Assembly: GCF_028476545.1 (NCBI RefSeq)
Contig: NW_026732372.1
Span: forward strand, 372,001-436,000
Source: Physella acuta
Taxonomy: Eukaryota > Mollusca > Gastropoda > Physidae
Direction: 5' to 3'
DNA: 64,000 nucleotides
In this document: positions 10,977-28,547 of the stretch, piece by piece
How the letters are laid out: each line of letters starts with the position of its first letter
How positions within the stretch are numbered: position 1 is the first letter of the stretch
Made by a program: the position numbers and the translations under genes
Notes under the pieces: generated by a model
Seen by the model: only the letters and a program-made list of their open reading frames with translations
Told to the model about the DNA's origin: nothing
The model's database searches: none

Positions 10977-13900
10977 ATGGAAAATGTAAATTTTGCTGAA
11001 ATTCTTCAACTTTTTGGATGTGTTGTCACTTCAACTTCAAATGTAAAGTCTAACAACCTCAAGGATGCACCATCACAATGTGGTATTCTCTACCAACCTG
11101 AACAAGGAGTTGTTCTTTCTCATGGCTCAATTTTAGCTGACTATTGTATTGCTGATAAAAAACTAAATAACAAAATAAATAATGGCTCACCAATAGAGGA
11201 ATCCGATCTTGGAGATGCAGTGTTTAGTACCATGATCGACAGGAGGTGGTCACCATGTGAGTTAAACACTAGATCTAGAGAAGAACAGCATGATTCAGAT
11301 AATACCAATTTATCTACTGATCACTGTCCAGAATATCGTACATTAGCTTGCAGATTTATTTGTGCATTTAAAAATGAGGATTTCAGCAGAGCTGTCAGCA
11401 AATTTATGCCAGAGAGCACCTGGTCATTTGAGACCAGCCAGAATATAACAGATGTAACAGACCAAGATAATTCAAAACAGGATATGTGTGAAAAACTATC
11501 TTTCAACTTGCTGAGTTATTTTGTAATTCTAAAAACATGCCCCCTTACACTTACATTGTCAAGAACAAAATTAAGAAAGGATTATAGTTTACCCTTGATT
11601 CTAAGACAGCAGTGCAGGATTGGTGAAGCAGCTGAAATAGTGTCAACACCCTTTGGAAGCCAGAATCCATCTGTATTTTTTAACACCTATAGTGTTGGTG
11701 TTGTATGTAATGTCAGTGGTAATGAAGGTTGTTGGATAGTTACAGATGCTCGCTGTATTCCTGGCTCAGAAGGAGGTGCTCTTTTTACTGGCAAAGGAGG
11801 TCAACAGAGGTCAGGCTAATTTATTATATTTTTATGCTGCATAATAACTAATTTAGGTCTTCTTCGTCAAATAAATAACATGTTTTTATTGTTTGCATGA
11901 ATTAATAATATTAACTTATTGAAGTTTAATTTATTTCATTGCCTTTTATAATTGATCTAAGATTTCTGGCTGGAATAATTGTTGCATCACTGTGTTGGAA
12001 AAACAAGGAATGGGTCGGCTTTTCAATGGCATGCAGCATCAGAAGTGTTATTGAATCCATGTTTAAAACATTCAAGAAGATAAGGTGTGACAACATAACA
12101 AGCTTACTTGGTGCAAATTTGAAGCCCTTTCATTATCTTACAAATCAAGAGATAAATTCATCTAAAACTATAGGTACTTAGTACTTCCTATAAATAAATG
12201 AACTGAATTGGCTGTGGCTTTTATTACATTGTATCCTAACAATTTTTCAGTATTAAAAATGTATTATAATTTTTTTAGGATATCCTTTTGTTAAATTTCC
12301 TCTTTTTGATCTTTTATTTTATTTTACACGTCTTTAAAAATGTGTTAATTGAAAACTTGCTCTCTTACACAGAAAAAAATGAAGAATTTTTGTCCTCTAC
12401 TGTATTGATACGTGTTGGTAATACATGGGGATCTGGTGTCATTGTAAACTGCCAGAAGGGAATCATTTTAACATGTAGTCATGTTGTTAAGGATACACAA
12501 CACTTTACAGGTAAAAATGTAGTGTTTTTTTTTTAAAGTAAGTTCTAAATACTTTATTTTACTTGTATTAGTTGCTTAAGACAGGAATTTGTTATATGTT
12601 GAATAATTAAAGGGTCAAAAATTAATGATATTACACTCCTGGGGGGCCAAATTCTGACTTTTGTGATGTGTGACAAGGGGAAGAAGGGCGTCAGTAAGTG
12701 TGACAACACACTTGTGTATTTAAAAAAATAATGCCCAAACTTATTTTAACTCTAATTTTGTAATTTTATTTCTTTTTTTTTTCCTGTAAATTCTAATAAA
12801 ACTGCTCCCATATAGACCTACTCAATGTTGACAGAGCTCAGTTAATAATATTTTATAATGACTTTGCTGTTGTGAGGTTGCCCTGCTGGATTGGTAGGTT
12901 GATGTGTGAGATCATTTATGAGGGGGAATTACTCATGGTGACCTGATATTGTTTATGGATGACCCCAATGACCTTTAATTTTTTTTAGCTGGGATTACTT
13001 TAAAATATTGAATAAATCTAAATAAAAGCTCATCAAACAAACATTGTCACAATACAGGTTATCAAGTTTACAAAGTTCATCTTTCTTTTTGCAACTTTAA
13101 AGTGCCATGCTTGTAGTATATTTCATGAGAAGTATTGTTTTTTAAAAATTCCAGGTGGTGGATAATGATTATTAGATTGTAAAAAAGTTTTCCTGCATGG
13201 CTTATTAAGTTAGTGTTTTCATCTTTAATATAGGCTTGAATGTGTTTATTAAAATATTTCTTTTAAGCAATGATCAAACCATACCAAGGATCTCAAGAAT
13301 ATTCTGCTCATGTGGTCTACAGCAATAGAAATGCTCCTTATGGCCCTTTAGACATAGCTGTATTGACATGCCCTGAAGCTACTGCTCATTTATGTTCAAA
13401 GCATATCCCTAAAATAAATACTCCTCAAATAGGTATGTACTTTTTTTAAAATATCGATATTTCACAATTACATTATTTAATCATAAATCATAACCTTTTA
13501 TATTATTTACAATAATTATAGCCTTGTGTATTTAAAAAAGATGGACTACAAACCTAAAACCCTTAGAACTTTTCATTCATTTACCTGTTGGTAGATACAT
13601 TTTTTTACCTTTCTTTTTGGTCCTTTGCTATTTTTTCTGTTTCTTCCCAACTTTTTCCAAAAATTGTAATGCCTTTTTCAATTTCTCTAAGTCCTGATTT
13701 TTTTTTGGGTCTCCCTCTTTTTCTAATATTTGTTTATACAATGACATGCCTTGTCTGGTAATACTTATTGCTAGTTTCCTCAACATGTGGCCTAGCATCT
13801 CCACATTCATTTAAGAATTTCTTTCTCCACTTGGATTTGTCCTCTCTTATACCACGCTGCAGTGTTTTGTACTTTGTCAAGCTGTTAATACACCTGAATG

Positions 13901-15523
13901 GAATATATGTCATTAATTTCTTTTAGGTGAGAAAGTGTTGGTGATAGGTCATGCTCTTTTCAGCTATGACCTAAATATGCACCCATCAATAACTGTAGGA
14001 GTAGTATCAAAATTAATACATTCACATGAACAACTTGCGATTGTTCAGGTTGGCATAATTTTTTTAAAAATATATATAATACAAAAATTTTGCAATATAT
14101 TTTAACATTGTAAAAAATTACATTGGTGTTACTTACAAAGCTGGTACTTATTATACTGCCATGGACAACCTAAATACATTTTGAAAAAATTCTGATAACA
14201 CACATAGCTTTAAGAGTTTATAATTTAATTCCATTTTCATTTACATTAAATTTAAAACATTTACTTATCTGAATCATTTGTAAAGTCAGCAGTTTATAAT
14301 ATTTTGATTATTGTAATTGAACATTTTTAAAATCTGTTTAGTCAACATGTGCTGTACATGCTGGATCTAGTGGAGGCCCATTGCTCAATGCTCAGGGAGA
14401 CTTGATAGGCATTATTGTGTGTAATACTGTGTAAGTTTACACCTAGTTCTTTATTATTGTATCATACACATATGTGATCTGGAAAATATAATTTTAAAAT
14501 TAATCTTTTAACAGTTAAAAATGCAATGTTCTAAGATTAGTTAACTAGAAAAAATTTAAAACAAAATTTATGAGTAATTAATGTGTAGTGGTTTTGCAAG
14601 TGGGCAAGTCAAATAAAAGATTTAAGTAATTGAAATGTAATGTGGAAACCTAATGTATTTCTTCCAGTTAAGTTTATGTGGGCACAGAATATATAACACA
14701 TATATAACACATATATTTATATATAATATATATATATATCACAGAGAAGTGATGCATTTAATCATTTTATTATAGTGCCTGTTTAGTTTTTATGTGTGAA
14801 TAAGTAGGATTTCACTTGTGAAAGATTAATTTACTTTTGTGGGGTTTTTTTTTGTATGAAGTTTGAGGGTAGATTTTTTTATAGGAAACAACTAAATAGT
14901 GCTTGTTAACATATGAATATTCAGAAGTTTGGTTTTATTTTTACAGGGATAAAGGAAGTAATGCTTGTTATCCTCATCTCAACCTTTGTGTACCAGCCAT
15001 AAGCTTGTTATCTCCCTTACAAAGATATTTGGATTCTGGAGGTAATTCACCATTTTATAAATTAAAGGAATTTTTATTTACTTTAACTTCTTAGCATAAA
15101 AAGTTGTAAAAAAAAGGTCTAGCTATTTTTTAAAATGAAATATTAGTACTCGTACATCACTTGAAATAATGTATTCTTATCAGATGCATCCGCCTTTGCT
15201 GCTTATAATGTTGAAGACCTGACTACAAAAAGACTTTGGGCACTGGATAGCAATGTTTTAGGTAGATATATAATTTTATTTATTACCTGATATTTTGCTC
15301 AATTTTTTTCCTAGTTAATTAACCTTTTTCCCTAGACTCAATCAATTTGTCTGAGCATATTTTTTTAAAGTGTCATGCAAACTAAGTTATACGTTTAAAA
15401 GAGTAAATTTAGTATAATTTTTTTTATTATAACAGGTTTAAAGTTTTGTCAAAGGGTTAATATTTACACTAGTGTCATTTCTTTGCAGGTGAAAGAAGTA
15501 GCCCAACAAAAAGCAAACTGTGA
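10977..15523 (+). CDS. TYSND1: TYSND1, peroxisomal leader-peptide-processing protease (trypsin-like)
   Basis: Nine exons: 10977-11809, 11962-12173, 12373-12510, 13268-13432, 13927-14048, 14342-14430, 14947-15041, 15184-15261 and 15489-15523; all junctions are GT-AG, phases join, giving 588 residues (human 566). The start is ATG 10977; no upstream in-frame ATG is seen. Residues 1-345 form the N-terminal region with the family block TDARCIPGSEGG and LCWKNKEWVGF. The protease domain shows His385 (TCSHVV), Asp423 (PLDIAVL) and Ser500 (HAGSSGGPL), a complete triad. The C-terminus is SPTKSKL, so a PTS1 signal (SKL) sends it to peroxisomes. Known: TYSND1 cleaves PTS2 leaders and processes beta-oxidation enzymes such as acyl-CoA oxidase, and is itself processed. 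Nothing is disrupted; the copy looks functional. Confidence 0.92.
12612..12968. mobile_element. Degenerate copy of the GGGGTCATCCATAA MITE in TYSND1 intron 3
   Basis: Read on the minus strand the segment begins GGGGTCATCCATAAACAATA and ends near AATTTTTGACCC. This resembles the termini of the 408-bp element at 25587-25994 (GGGGTCATCCATAAATGACG ... GTCATTTTTGGACGACCCC). The middle holds GTGTGACAAGGGG-type words corresponding to the GTCACACG-rich middle of that element. Heavy divergence marks it as old. Confidence 0.5.
13628..13830 (-). mobile_element. Decayed LINE reverse-transcriptase C-terminal fragment in TYSND1 intron 4
   Basis: The antisense frame reads MLGHMLRKLAISITRQGMSL, then KEGDPKKNQDLEKLKKALQF and LEKVGKKQK. 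The order (LGHMLRK, then a TRQ word, a GDPKK stretch and a KA..LEK.GK tail) follows the C-terminal tail of many non-LTR retrotransposon polymerases (GHVLR ... RQAL.W.P.GKRKRGRPK.TW ... K.A.DR..W). Only about 60 residues remain open and no other part of a LINE is nearby. Family level is uncertain. Confidence 0.4.
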
Positions 15524-15671
15524 TTAATTTTAATTGTTATTTTTAATATTCATACTTTTATGTTGTGCCAGTGTTATTACTGTAATAAGCCATTGTCTTT
15601 CTTGTTGATGGATCAAATAACCATATTTTTTGTGTGTAAATGTAGAGTTTTAAATTTTAATGCCAATTTTA

Positions 15672-15677
15672 AATAAA
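15672..15677 (+). terminator. Polyadenylation signal of TYSND1
   Basis: AATAAA lies about 150 nt after the TYSND1 stop codon, the first such hexamer downstream, followed by a T/GT-rich stretch at 15700-15725. The short 3' UTR is plausible. Confidence 0.55.
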
Positions 15678-15699
15678 GAACAAAGTAATATATACATAC

Positions 15700-18600
15700 C
15701 ATTTTGTCCTCTTACTGTTTTTGAATTGTACTTTTTCAAACATTTGTTAAATTATTTTATATTTTTCGGTATTCAATGAGTTTAAGTTGAATTGTATTAC
15801 AGACTTGAAAATTGATTTAGACTACTAACTGCATTTACAAAATTATCTATAGAAAGAAAACATTGGGTGTGGGACTAAAGGTCAACCATAAAAGGGCGGA
15901 ATGTCTAAGAGAAAAGACAATGCTAGTTGCTATCTCTAAGGTAACCAATTGGGTCCAAGCAACTTGAAATGGCAGAATTGTCTTACACACAAAAGATCAA
16001 CTTCTATATATATTGCGAAATACAGGTGACTACTGACTGGCATAGCCCCCTCAATGTCAACAATTTGAAACAACCATTAAAGAAGTCAATAGCCACCAGC
16101 AATGTCACCGACATGCAATCAGGTGAAACACCAAGAAAATACTAGTAGCTATCCTTAGAAGGTGAACAATCAGGTACATTCTACTGGAGATGTTGGGAAC
16201 GTCTTAAACAAATGATAAAAGGAAGGTGGCCGTGCCACCATATTCCTCAAGGAAATGTAGATTACTTTATACTACTTTTAGACTACATTTGTGTAATTGT
16301 GATGCAAGTCTGCACAAATTAAGTTTTTTATTTAAAAAAAAATTGTGGGCACAAATGAAGAGACCTGCCCTGGTGGAGAAGTATGCATGCATTCCTTTTT
16401 GCTCATCAGGGCTTCCAAAAGAATAAGTAAAGTTATCCAACTTGTGAAAATATTTGTAAATTTAATAATAGTAGTTGTATCTGAATTGTTGTGGTAAACT
16501 AAATATAAAAACTAAGCTATATTGTATTTTAGGGTGTGGAGGGACATTTATACAATGTTTCACCACACTGTCAAACTGTACTAAATTTAAATATTTAACA
16601 TTTCTAATCCTTGGCCTTGGGGATACAATGCGGTGTACGAAAATTGAAAGTACTGTACCCTTTTTTAACATGACATGATTGATTAAGATCTTGGCCTTTT
16701 AGATGTTTGCTTTTCTCCTGTCTGCCTAATTTCCTGTTGGCCTCCCAAAAAATTTAAGATGTGTTTATCCAGAATAAAATCAAACAAACAACTACATTTG
16801 TATAGAATGATACTTGTAATTTAATCCACATTAAATTGTATGTACATATTTTCATTGGTAATAGTGACATCTTTCAAGTTATAACAATTATTACTTTTTT
16901 TTTTGAGAAAACGAGAAGCAACAAACTTACAATTTTTAACAGTTACAATATCTGTGACTACATAAATACATGCTCCATTTTCTCAATATTACTGTGTTGG
17001 AAAATAATACACTGGATTAAATAAAACTATGAGACAGTATTATAAAAATGTTTTTCAAAAACTTAGTTGTAACACTTTTAAAAATAAGTTCTGCAGTTTT
17101 TAAGATGTTGAGTATAATAAAAAAAATAATAAATACAAAATAATAATTTGCTTAGCAGGGAAAACAGAATTAAACAAAAAACTTATGTCTTCCTCAATAT
17201 TATTCACTTTAAAATGTATATTGTAAGGGAGTAAAAATATGTAATGTTACTTGTAAAGGTTTTAGTAAAATAACTGATGTGTGTTTCTGAAGATCTAATA
17301 ATAATACACTATAGAGAGACAAACATGCACATACTTTAAATATTTGCTGGAATGAGAATCATCAAAGTTCTTATTTTGAAATAAAGAGCAAACACTCATG
17401 ACATTTAAAAGCATGTATAATGTAACTGAAGAGTTCAAGTAGAAAGGCATAAATAAAAAAGTTAAACAAAAACAATGATGGCAATGTTTTGACATCAAGT
17501 CCATGATTGACATGGGAGAACTCATTTTAAAATGAGTTAAAATGTTACTTCAAATAAACTTTAAGTTTATAGATATTGTGTCTTTTCACAAGAGCACAGC
17601 TGAATTGAGTGAGCTTATTGCTTTAGCAGTTCATATTCAGTAAGTTTGGATAATTTATTTTCTTATCCATAGCAGTTATACATTCTCTATATTTAAGTAA
17701 ATAAAATATAATTTAAAATATACGACTAGGAAAATATGAACATACATTTAATAAGTTGTAAAATAATATGCTAACAATTATATAAATAACTATACATAAA
17801 ACAATCACAAAGTAATTTGGTTTATCATTTAAGTTCAGCAATTCACCACAAAAACAATGGTTGGTGAAAAATTAATACTTTCAAGTCTTACAATGAAGAC
17901 TTTCAAAAAAAATATAAAGGCAAGAAATATCATTATGTTAACATTTCATAACAAACTAAAAAATTATTAGACAATGGTAGAAGTTAATTAAAGTAATTGA
18001 TTTACTAATTTCTTATCACAAAGAATTAGATTTCAAACCTCATGTATCACATTTTAAAAAATATATGCCTAATACTTAAGTGACTATCACTTATTTTAAT
18101 CAATCAAAATATTTAGAATACAATTAATAAAATATCACATTTTATATATTATAATGTTGAAGACTACTAAACATTTCAAAAATAATTTTTAATTGCCATT
18201 TGAATTTGATATTACTTAGTTACAAGTTAGGTATGTTATATTTATTTTACAATGAAACAATAAGCTATAAAAATACTGAATATGTTTTGAACATATTAGC
18301 TAACCACTCAAATGTTCTAGATTAACTAGTCTGCTGACAATGTAACCTATGAGTTTAAAAAATTAAAATATAACAAATTGGAAAAATAAATATAAAACTG
18401 ATTCATATATTACTTAATTTTTTTTTTTATTAATTAAAAACAATTGGTAAACAATTATAGTAATGCAGCTATTGTGTTTTAATCATTCCCTAAAAGTAAT
18501 TTTTAACTACTAAATAGTAATCTTTACAAGATGTCATAAAAATATAAAGGAATTCACATAAAACTTTTAATTGGGTTGTAGGGATAACAAAATAAAAGCT

Positions 18601-19156
18601 TTTTTAAAAATTATGCAACATTTTAAAACAAAGAGATCAATAAAATCTGAGAGTCTTTTCCAAGCTAAAAATCAACTAAATCTCAAATCACAACTTTTTA
18701 GAAATAGATTTGTAATTGTAAACATGAAAAGTAAAATAAAGGGAGCTAATTATTAAGTAAAAAAGAATTGCACATGGTGAAGTTGAAGCAGAGAAGCCAT
18801 CACAATTTCAGGAAGATCATGACTAAAAGAAAACAGATTATAACAATGATTCTATTATTGTAGGTTTACTATTAGTAATTTGTAAGCCTTATTAATTCAC
18901 ATTTAATTTTTTTATTCGTCACTTTAAAAAAATATACATTTAAAATAAATAAAAAAGTAATAATAAATTGCCTGACAGCTTTCATTCCGAATTTATGAAT
19001 TTAATTCATACAATAGCAACTTAAAAGTTTAAAATCTACAAAATTAGATTCTTGCTAAACCATTTCAAGTAACAAGAATAATTAAAATGTATTTAATTTA
19101 ACTATTAACTTGTAGATTCTAGTAGTTGCATAACAAAAAAATGTGAGACATCAATA
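15700..19156. other. Convergent 3' intergenic region and SIRT3-like 3' UTR, no further gene seen
   Basis: Between convergent TYSND1 and the sirtuin. 15880-16430 is less AT-rich and unique-looking, with no significant frame and no terminal repeats. 16440-18890 is very AT-rich with only short, compositionally biased frames. On the minus strand the nearest AATAAA after the sirtuin stop is at about 18911-18916 (seen as TTTATT), a candidate end of that transcript. I see no RNA gene here. Confidence 0.45.
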
Positions 19157-19211
19157 TTAAACTTCTGAACAAAACTTTTTTGGCGCTCGACAATAAAATG
19201 CACTAAAAAAT

Positions 19212-24455
<5,244 letters not shown>

Positions 24456-24860
24456 TATAAAGGACATTTATTCCTAGCACTCAACAAACGCCACATTGTG
24501 TGGAAATAATAAGAGTCCCGGGAGACAGAATAGAATTTAATATGTAAAATAATTAATTTTATTTCATGGTCAGGCAGCCATAGTTACGAGAAAACCAAGG
24601 GGAAATAATTCATCTAGATCTAGGCCCAATCTGTACAAAAAAAAACCTGTTGCCATTTATAGACATTGCGGTGTTACGGCATGTTATCAAACATTTAATA
24701 ATATAAATGTGTGCATTTCATTTTCATCCAGTAGCGTCACAAGAGAGGGTGGGGCGCACTAAATGACATCACTCAGGGCTATATCAAAGCGAAAAATTGC
24801 ACTATTTATATAAGTAAAAATGCTTCCAGTTCAGTTAATTATTAATTAGTTATTAAAGTT
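24456..24860. promoter_or_regulatory. 5' flank of the SIRT3-like gene
   Basis: Sequence immediately upstream of the sirtuin start codon, containing TCCCGGGA at 24517-24524 and AT-rich stretches. No TATA box or other decisive promoter signal was identified. The transcription start is probably within the first 150 bases. No gene is seen. Confidence 0.3.
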
Positions 24861-24868
24861 AATAGACT

Positions 24869-25290
24869 TTGAAGTACCAATTGACAACTCTCGACAAAAG
24901 GGTGAGGAGCGGGATGACAACGTGGCGTAAACTTGCTAACAATGCTTTAGTTATAGAGCAATACATAAATGCTGTATCCACAGCTACAGAACAACACCTC
25001 GTTACTTCTAACACTAGTAGTGCACAGTTTGAAGCTATTACCAATAATTTAAAGCAGGGTACTGGTGATATCAACTGAAAAAAAAATTAAAATTTACAGA
25101 GGAAGACAAGCTTTGTTCAGCAGTACCAATAACTGATACGTTATTCTCTGTCCATTAAATATTTTAAAAAGAAACCAAAGGGGCTTTTCCCCAGATGAAT
25201 TAATAAATAATGTTAAAGATAATTGCATAGTTAACCGAAGAATCAAAGATTTACATTCGGGTGAGGACATATAGACTCTATATTTGATGA
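24869..25290 (+). pseudogene. Possible decayed coding relic of unknown family
   Basis: A 69-codon open stretch without an ATG (24869-25078), containing WRKLANNALVIEQYINAV, has ordinary protein-like composition. About 130 bases further on, another short stretch in a different frame (containing RGFSPDELINNV) also looks protein-like. I do not recognise either, and they need not belong together. Position between genes and lack of intact reading suggest a fossil of a transposon or gene. It could also be chance. Confidence 0.2.
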
Positions 25291-25586
25291 GTTAGACAAT
25301 TTATAAATTTACAACAACAAAAAAAAACCTGTAAAATACAAAATAACTGCAAAATTCTGCTAAAATTTGCTTAAAACAAAATTTTTTAGAATGGAATTCA
25401 GTGACGTCTATTTGCATTACTTCCCCTCCCCCCCCCACACACACTTCTTCCTCACGTCACACATAATCACAGGACTATCTTCAGTGGGAGAGTGACATTA
25501 GTTATGAACCACCCTTGGTGTTAATAAAATATAGTATGCCAATAGCAGCTCAAGAATAAAGGAGCTATTTTGTGAATGATACTTTT

Positions 25587-25994
25587 GGGGTCATCCATAA
25601 ATGACGTCACGCTTTTTTGACGATTTTTACCTCCCCCTCCCCTCCGTCACACGTCGTCACAAAAAGCCAGACCCCCCCTAAAATGACGTCACACCTCAGC
25701 TTACAACCCCCTCAAAATTGCAGTTGAATTTTTTTAAACATCGATATTTTTCCAAAATCTTGTCTGAAATCTGTCAAAATAGAGTATTTTAATAAATTCC
25801 TATTACAATTTATTAAAACTGTTTTCTAAAACGCAAAATAACGTCTAAAATTCGTTTTCTAACATTTCTTTTCTATTAAGCAAAAGTGTGACGTCGCATC
25901 ATCTGAACCCCCCTCTCCCTTATAATCACACGTCACAAAATTACCGACCCCCCTCCGACCCCCTACGAGTGTGACGTCATTTTTGGACGACCCC
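25587..25994. mobile_element. MITE with GGGGTCATCCATAAATGACG termini (408 bp)
   Basis: Left end GGGGTCATCCATAAATGACG followed by TCAC; the reverse complement of the right end reads GGGGTCGTCCAAAAATGACG followed by TCAC, so 24 positions pair with few mismatches. The interior is C-rich with CCCCCTCCCC and GTCACACG words and several TGACGTCA or near matches (about 25602, 25682, 25971). A short run of T on both sides could be the target duplication. Another GACGTCAC-bearing fragment follows to about 26060. No frame; non-autonomous, superfamily unknown. Confidence 0.65.
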
Positions 25995-26299
25995 TTTTTG
26001 AAGATTTTTGCAATCTCGTCTTTGTCAGAAAAAGCCAGTTTCCAAAATGACGTCACAACACAGCCTCCCCTCCACCCTATTTAACTTTTTTTAAAAATAA
26101 TTTAAATAAAATAACTGCATAAATTATGTTTGAAAATGTAGCCTTATTCTAAAGTTTTCTGCCCCACCCCCACCCCTTTTCTATTTCATGTGGGGGTGGC
26201 GAAGTACTCAAAGAAATATTGCTACACACTACACAAATTTAGCATGGACGACCTAAGATAGATAAGTAACTTGTTTTCAAAATGCTAGATCCACTAGTT

Positions 26300-27668
26300 C
26301 AGGGGTCTCCAAACTTTTCAGCCCGAGGGCCGCATTAACTTTAAAATATCAGTTCGGGGGCCAGAGATTCTCCCCCCCCCCCCCCCCCCCAACGAAGTAT
26401 AATTGAAATAGAAATATATACACATTTCTGAAAGGAACAATGTCGGAGACCGACAACACACTCAAGGTCCAAGTTTGTTCTCAAATTGTTGTTAATGTAT
26501 TTCATTCTTGAAAATGTAGTTCCGAAATTTGAAAGGTACTATGATGCAAAAGTGTAAAAATATTAGGAAAGTCTTCCTTTGGCAAAAACTTTTTTTAAAA
26601 AACTTATAAAAACCCACCCACCCTTCTTTGAACTTGCTTCTAATCAGGTCATTTGCTTGCAATTCAATGACCCCAAGCTGCAGTTCATCTGGGCAACTGG
26701 CGAAATTTACTTCAATTGGGTTTTGAAACAGTTTCATTTCTTCTGCCTTTGAATCCAAGTCAAAACACCGCTACTGAAACTGCAACCGAAGGTCGCTGAT
26801 GATTTTGCATTTAAATGACTGAGATGTTGCTTCAGCCATGAAGACCTTGCACTGCTGAAAGTGCGTCAAGTTTTTGGACTGTACTTGTTTCAAAAACAAG
26901 ACGTTTGGATCTGAAAGCCTTTAGATGGTTGTATAGAACAGAAACTACATTTTACTCTCCTTGTAGTTCTAGGTTCAGAATATTTAAATCACTAGTTATG
27001 ACTGTAGCAAAGGTCAATTTCCATACCCACTCTTCATCAGACATTCATGCCTGTGGCTTGCCTTTACTTTCCAGGAAGTCACCTATTTCCTTTCTTAACT
27101 TAAATACTCTGCTCAGAACTTTCCCACAATTTAGCCATCTTACGGCTGTATAATATGGTAAATGTTGCGTGTCTGTATCTTTCAACATGATTTCGTTATG
27201 CCACTAATGTACTTTCCTCCATCAACATTCAGCTGAGGCTAGTCCAGTCCAAGTTATAATCAGCATTTTTTTTTAACTTATTAAATATCTCCTCTCCGGT
27301 AACAGTGCCATACATGCTATGTTGGGAAGCCAGCTCTTGTGTTAAGTTTATGTCTTCATTTACACATCTAATGAACAAAAGCAGTTGAGAGGTGGAACAG
27401 ATGTCCAGCGACTCATCCATTGCAATTGAAAAATGGCGTAGCCCTTGCATTTTTCGCTATTTGAGTCACGATGTTTTCACCAATGTCTGCAACACGGCGG
27501 GCAATGGTATTTGCACCCAATGCTACATTTTCAAATTATTTTAAATTTTCTTGGCAAAGTTTTCAGCCACCTCCAATAAAAATCTTTTTCGTGGACAAAA
27601 AGTTCGCCGCGGGCCGGATGAGAGGACCACGCGGGCCGCATCCGCGGGCCGTAGTTTGGAGACCCCTG
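26300..27668 (-). mobile_element. Decayed hAT-family DNA transposon (1,369 bp) with 8-bp target duplication
   Basis: Termini CAGGGGTCTCCAAACT and AGTTTGGAGACCCCTG form a 16-bp perfect inverted repeat, flanked by the exact duplication CACTAGTT (26292-26299 and 27669-27676). The minus strand carries transposase remnants in collinear order: an ANTIARRVADIGENIV stretch near 27500, HFSIAMDESLDICSTSQLLL near 27430-27360 with ELASQHSMYGTVTGEEIF, and near 26758-26600 CPDELQLGVIELQANDLIRS, all typical of the GTF2IRD2/ZBED-type hAT transposases. The frame shifts between the first two blocks and the expected middle is missing, so the copy is dead and internally deleted. A C18-C20 run sits near its left end. 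Confidence 0.85.
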
Positions 27669-27689
27669 CACTAGTTAATACTTATGCAG

Positions 27690-28475
27690 GTTTGCTGTTA
27701 ATTTTTTTTTATGTAAAAGAAAAGTATTTAGGGCCTACACAATTATATTTAGACCTATTATGATCATATCATGTTATATTCAATCTATAGGATAGTTATT
27801 CGGCTAGATTATATATATATATATATTTTTTTTTTGTCGAGCAAACGAGCATAAACCTATTACCTAACTCAAATTATAATGCTTTAAAAAAATTCATTCT
27901 TTAGATTAGATTTTTAGCCCCCCCCCCTTTCCCCATTCTTTTATGTAAAGAAACAATATTATTTCAAAATTGCGTGAGATGTCAAAGGCTAAAGGTCAAC
28001 GCATGCTATGATGATTTAAGTTAAAATAAATATAGTAATATGATAATGAAATAATTATTAATAAATTCTAAGACTAATCCGAAGATCTAGATCTAGATCT
28101 ATAGGCCCTATATATATACAATTCTTAAAATTTTTAATATGTCCAGCCACCTAGCCCTAGGACCTTTACTTTTAACTAAAAGACAAAAGTAAAAGTATTC
28201 CTTCCTCCATCATCGTCAGAGTTGTCAGTTGGGTTGACTCAAGCCGCTCAGGGACAATAGTTCACAATAATAATAGTGTATTAATATAATAGTAATAGAC
28301 ATCAATAATAATTTATAATTAATAAATAAATTGCTCAAAGTAAGTCTAAAAGTAAAACAAACAATTTAAAAAACCAGAACAACCAAATAACTTGTTTTTT
28401 AAGTAACCTTATTAATTAATTAATTTTTAAGACATTTTTTTTTACCAATCATTGTTTTATTTTATTTATTTTTTA
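27690..28475. promoter_or_regulatory. 5' flank of the SVOP-like gene
   Basis: AT-rich flank with an AT microsatellite at 27808-27828 and an AGATCTAGATCTAGATCT tract near 28083. On the plus strand TTTTTTAG at about 28470-28476 precedes GTGCAGACAG and could be the acceptor of a noncoding leader exon running into the coding exon at 28548. No clear core promoter element was identified. Confidence 0.3.
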
Positions 28476-28547
28476 GGTGCAGACAGTTATTTTACATTGC
28501 TGTTACTGTTAACTGTTAATGATTAACAGTTAATCAATATTATAAAC

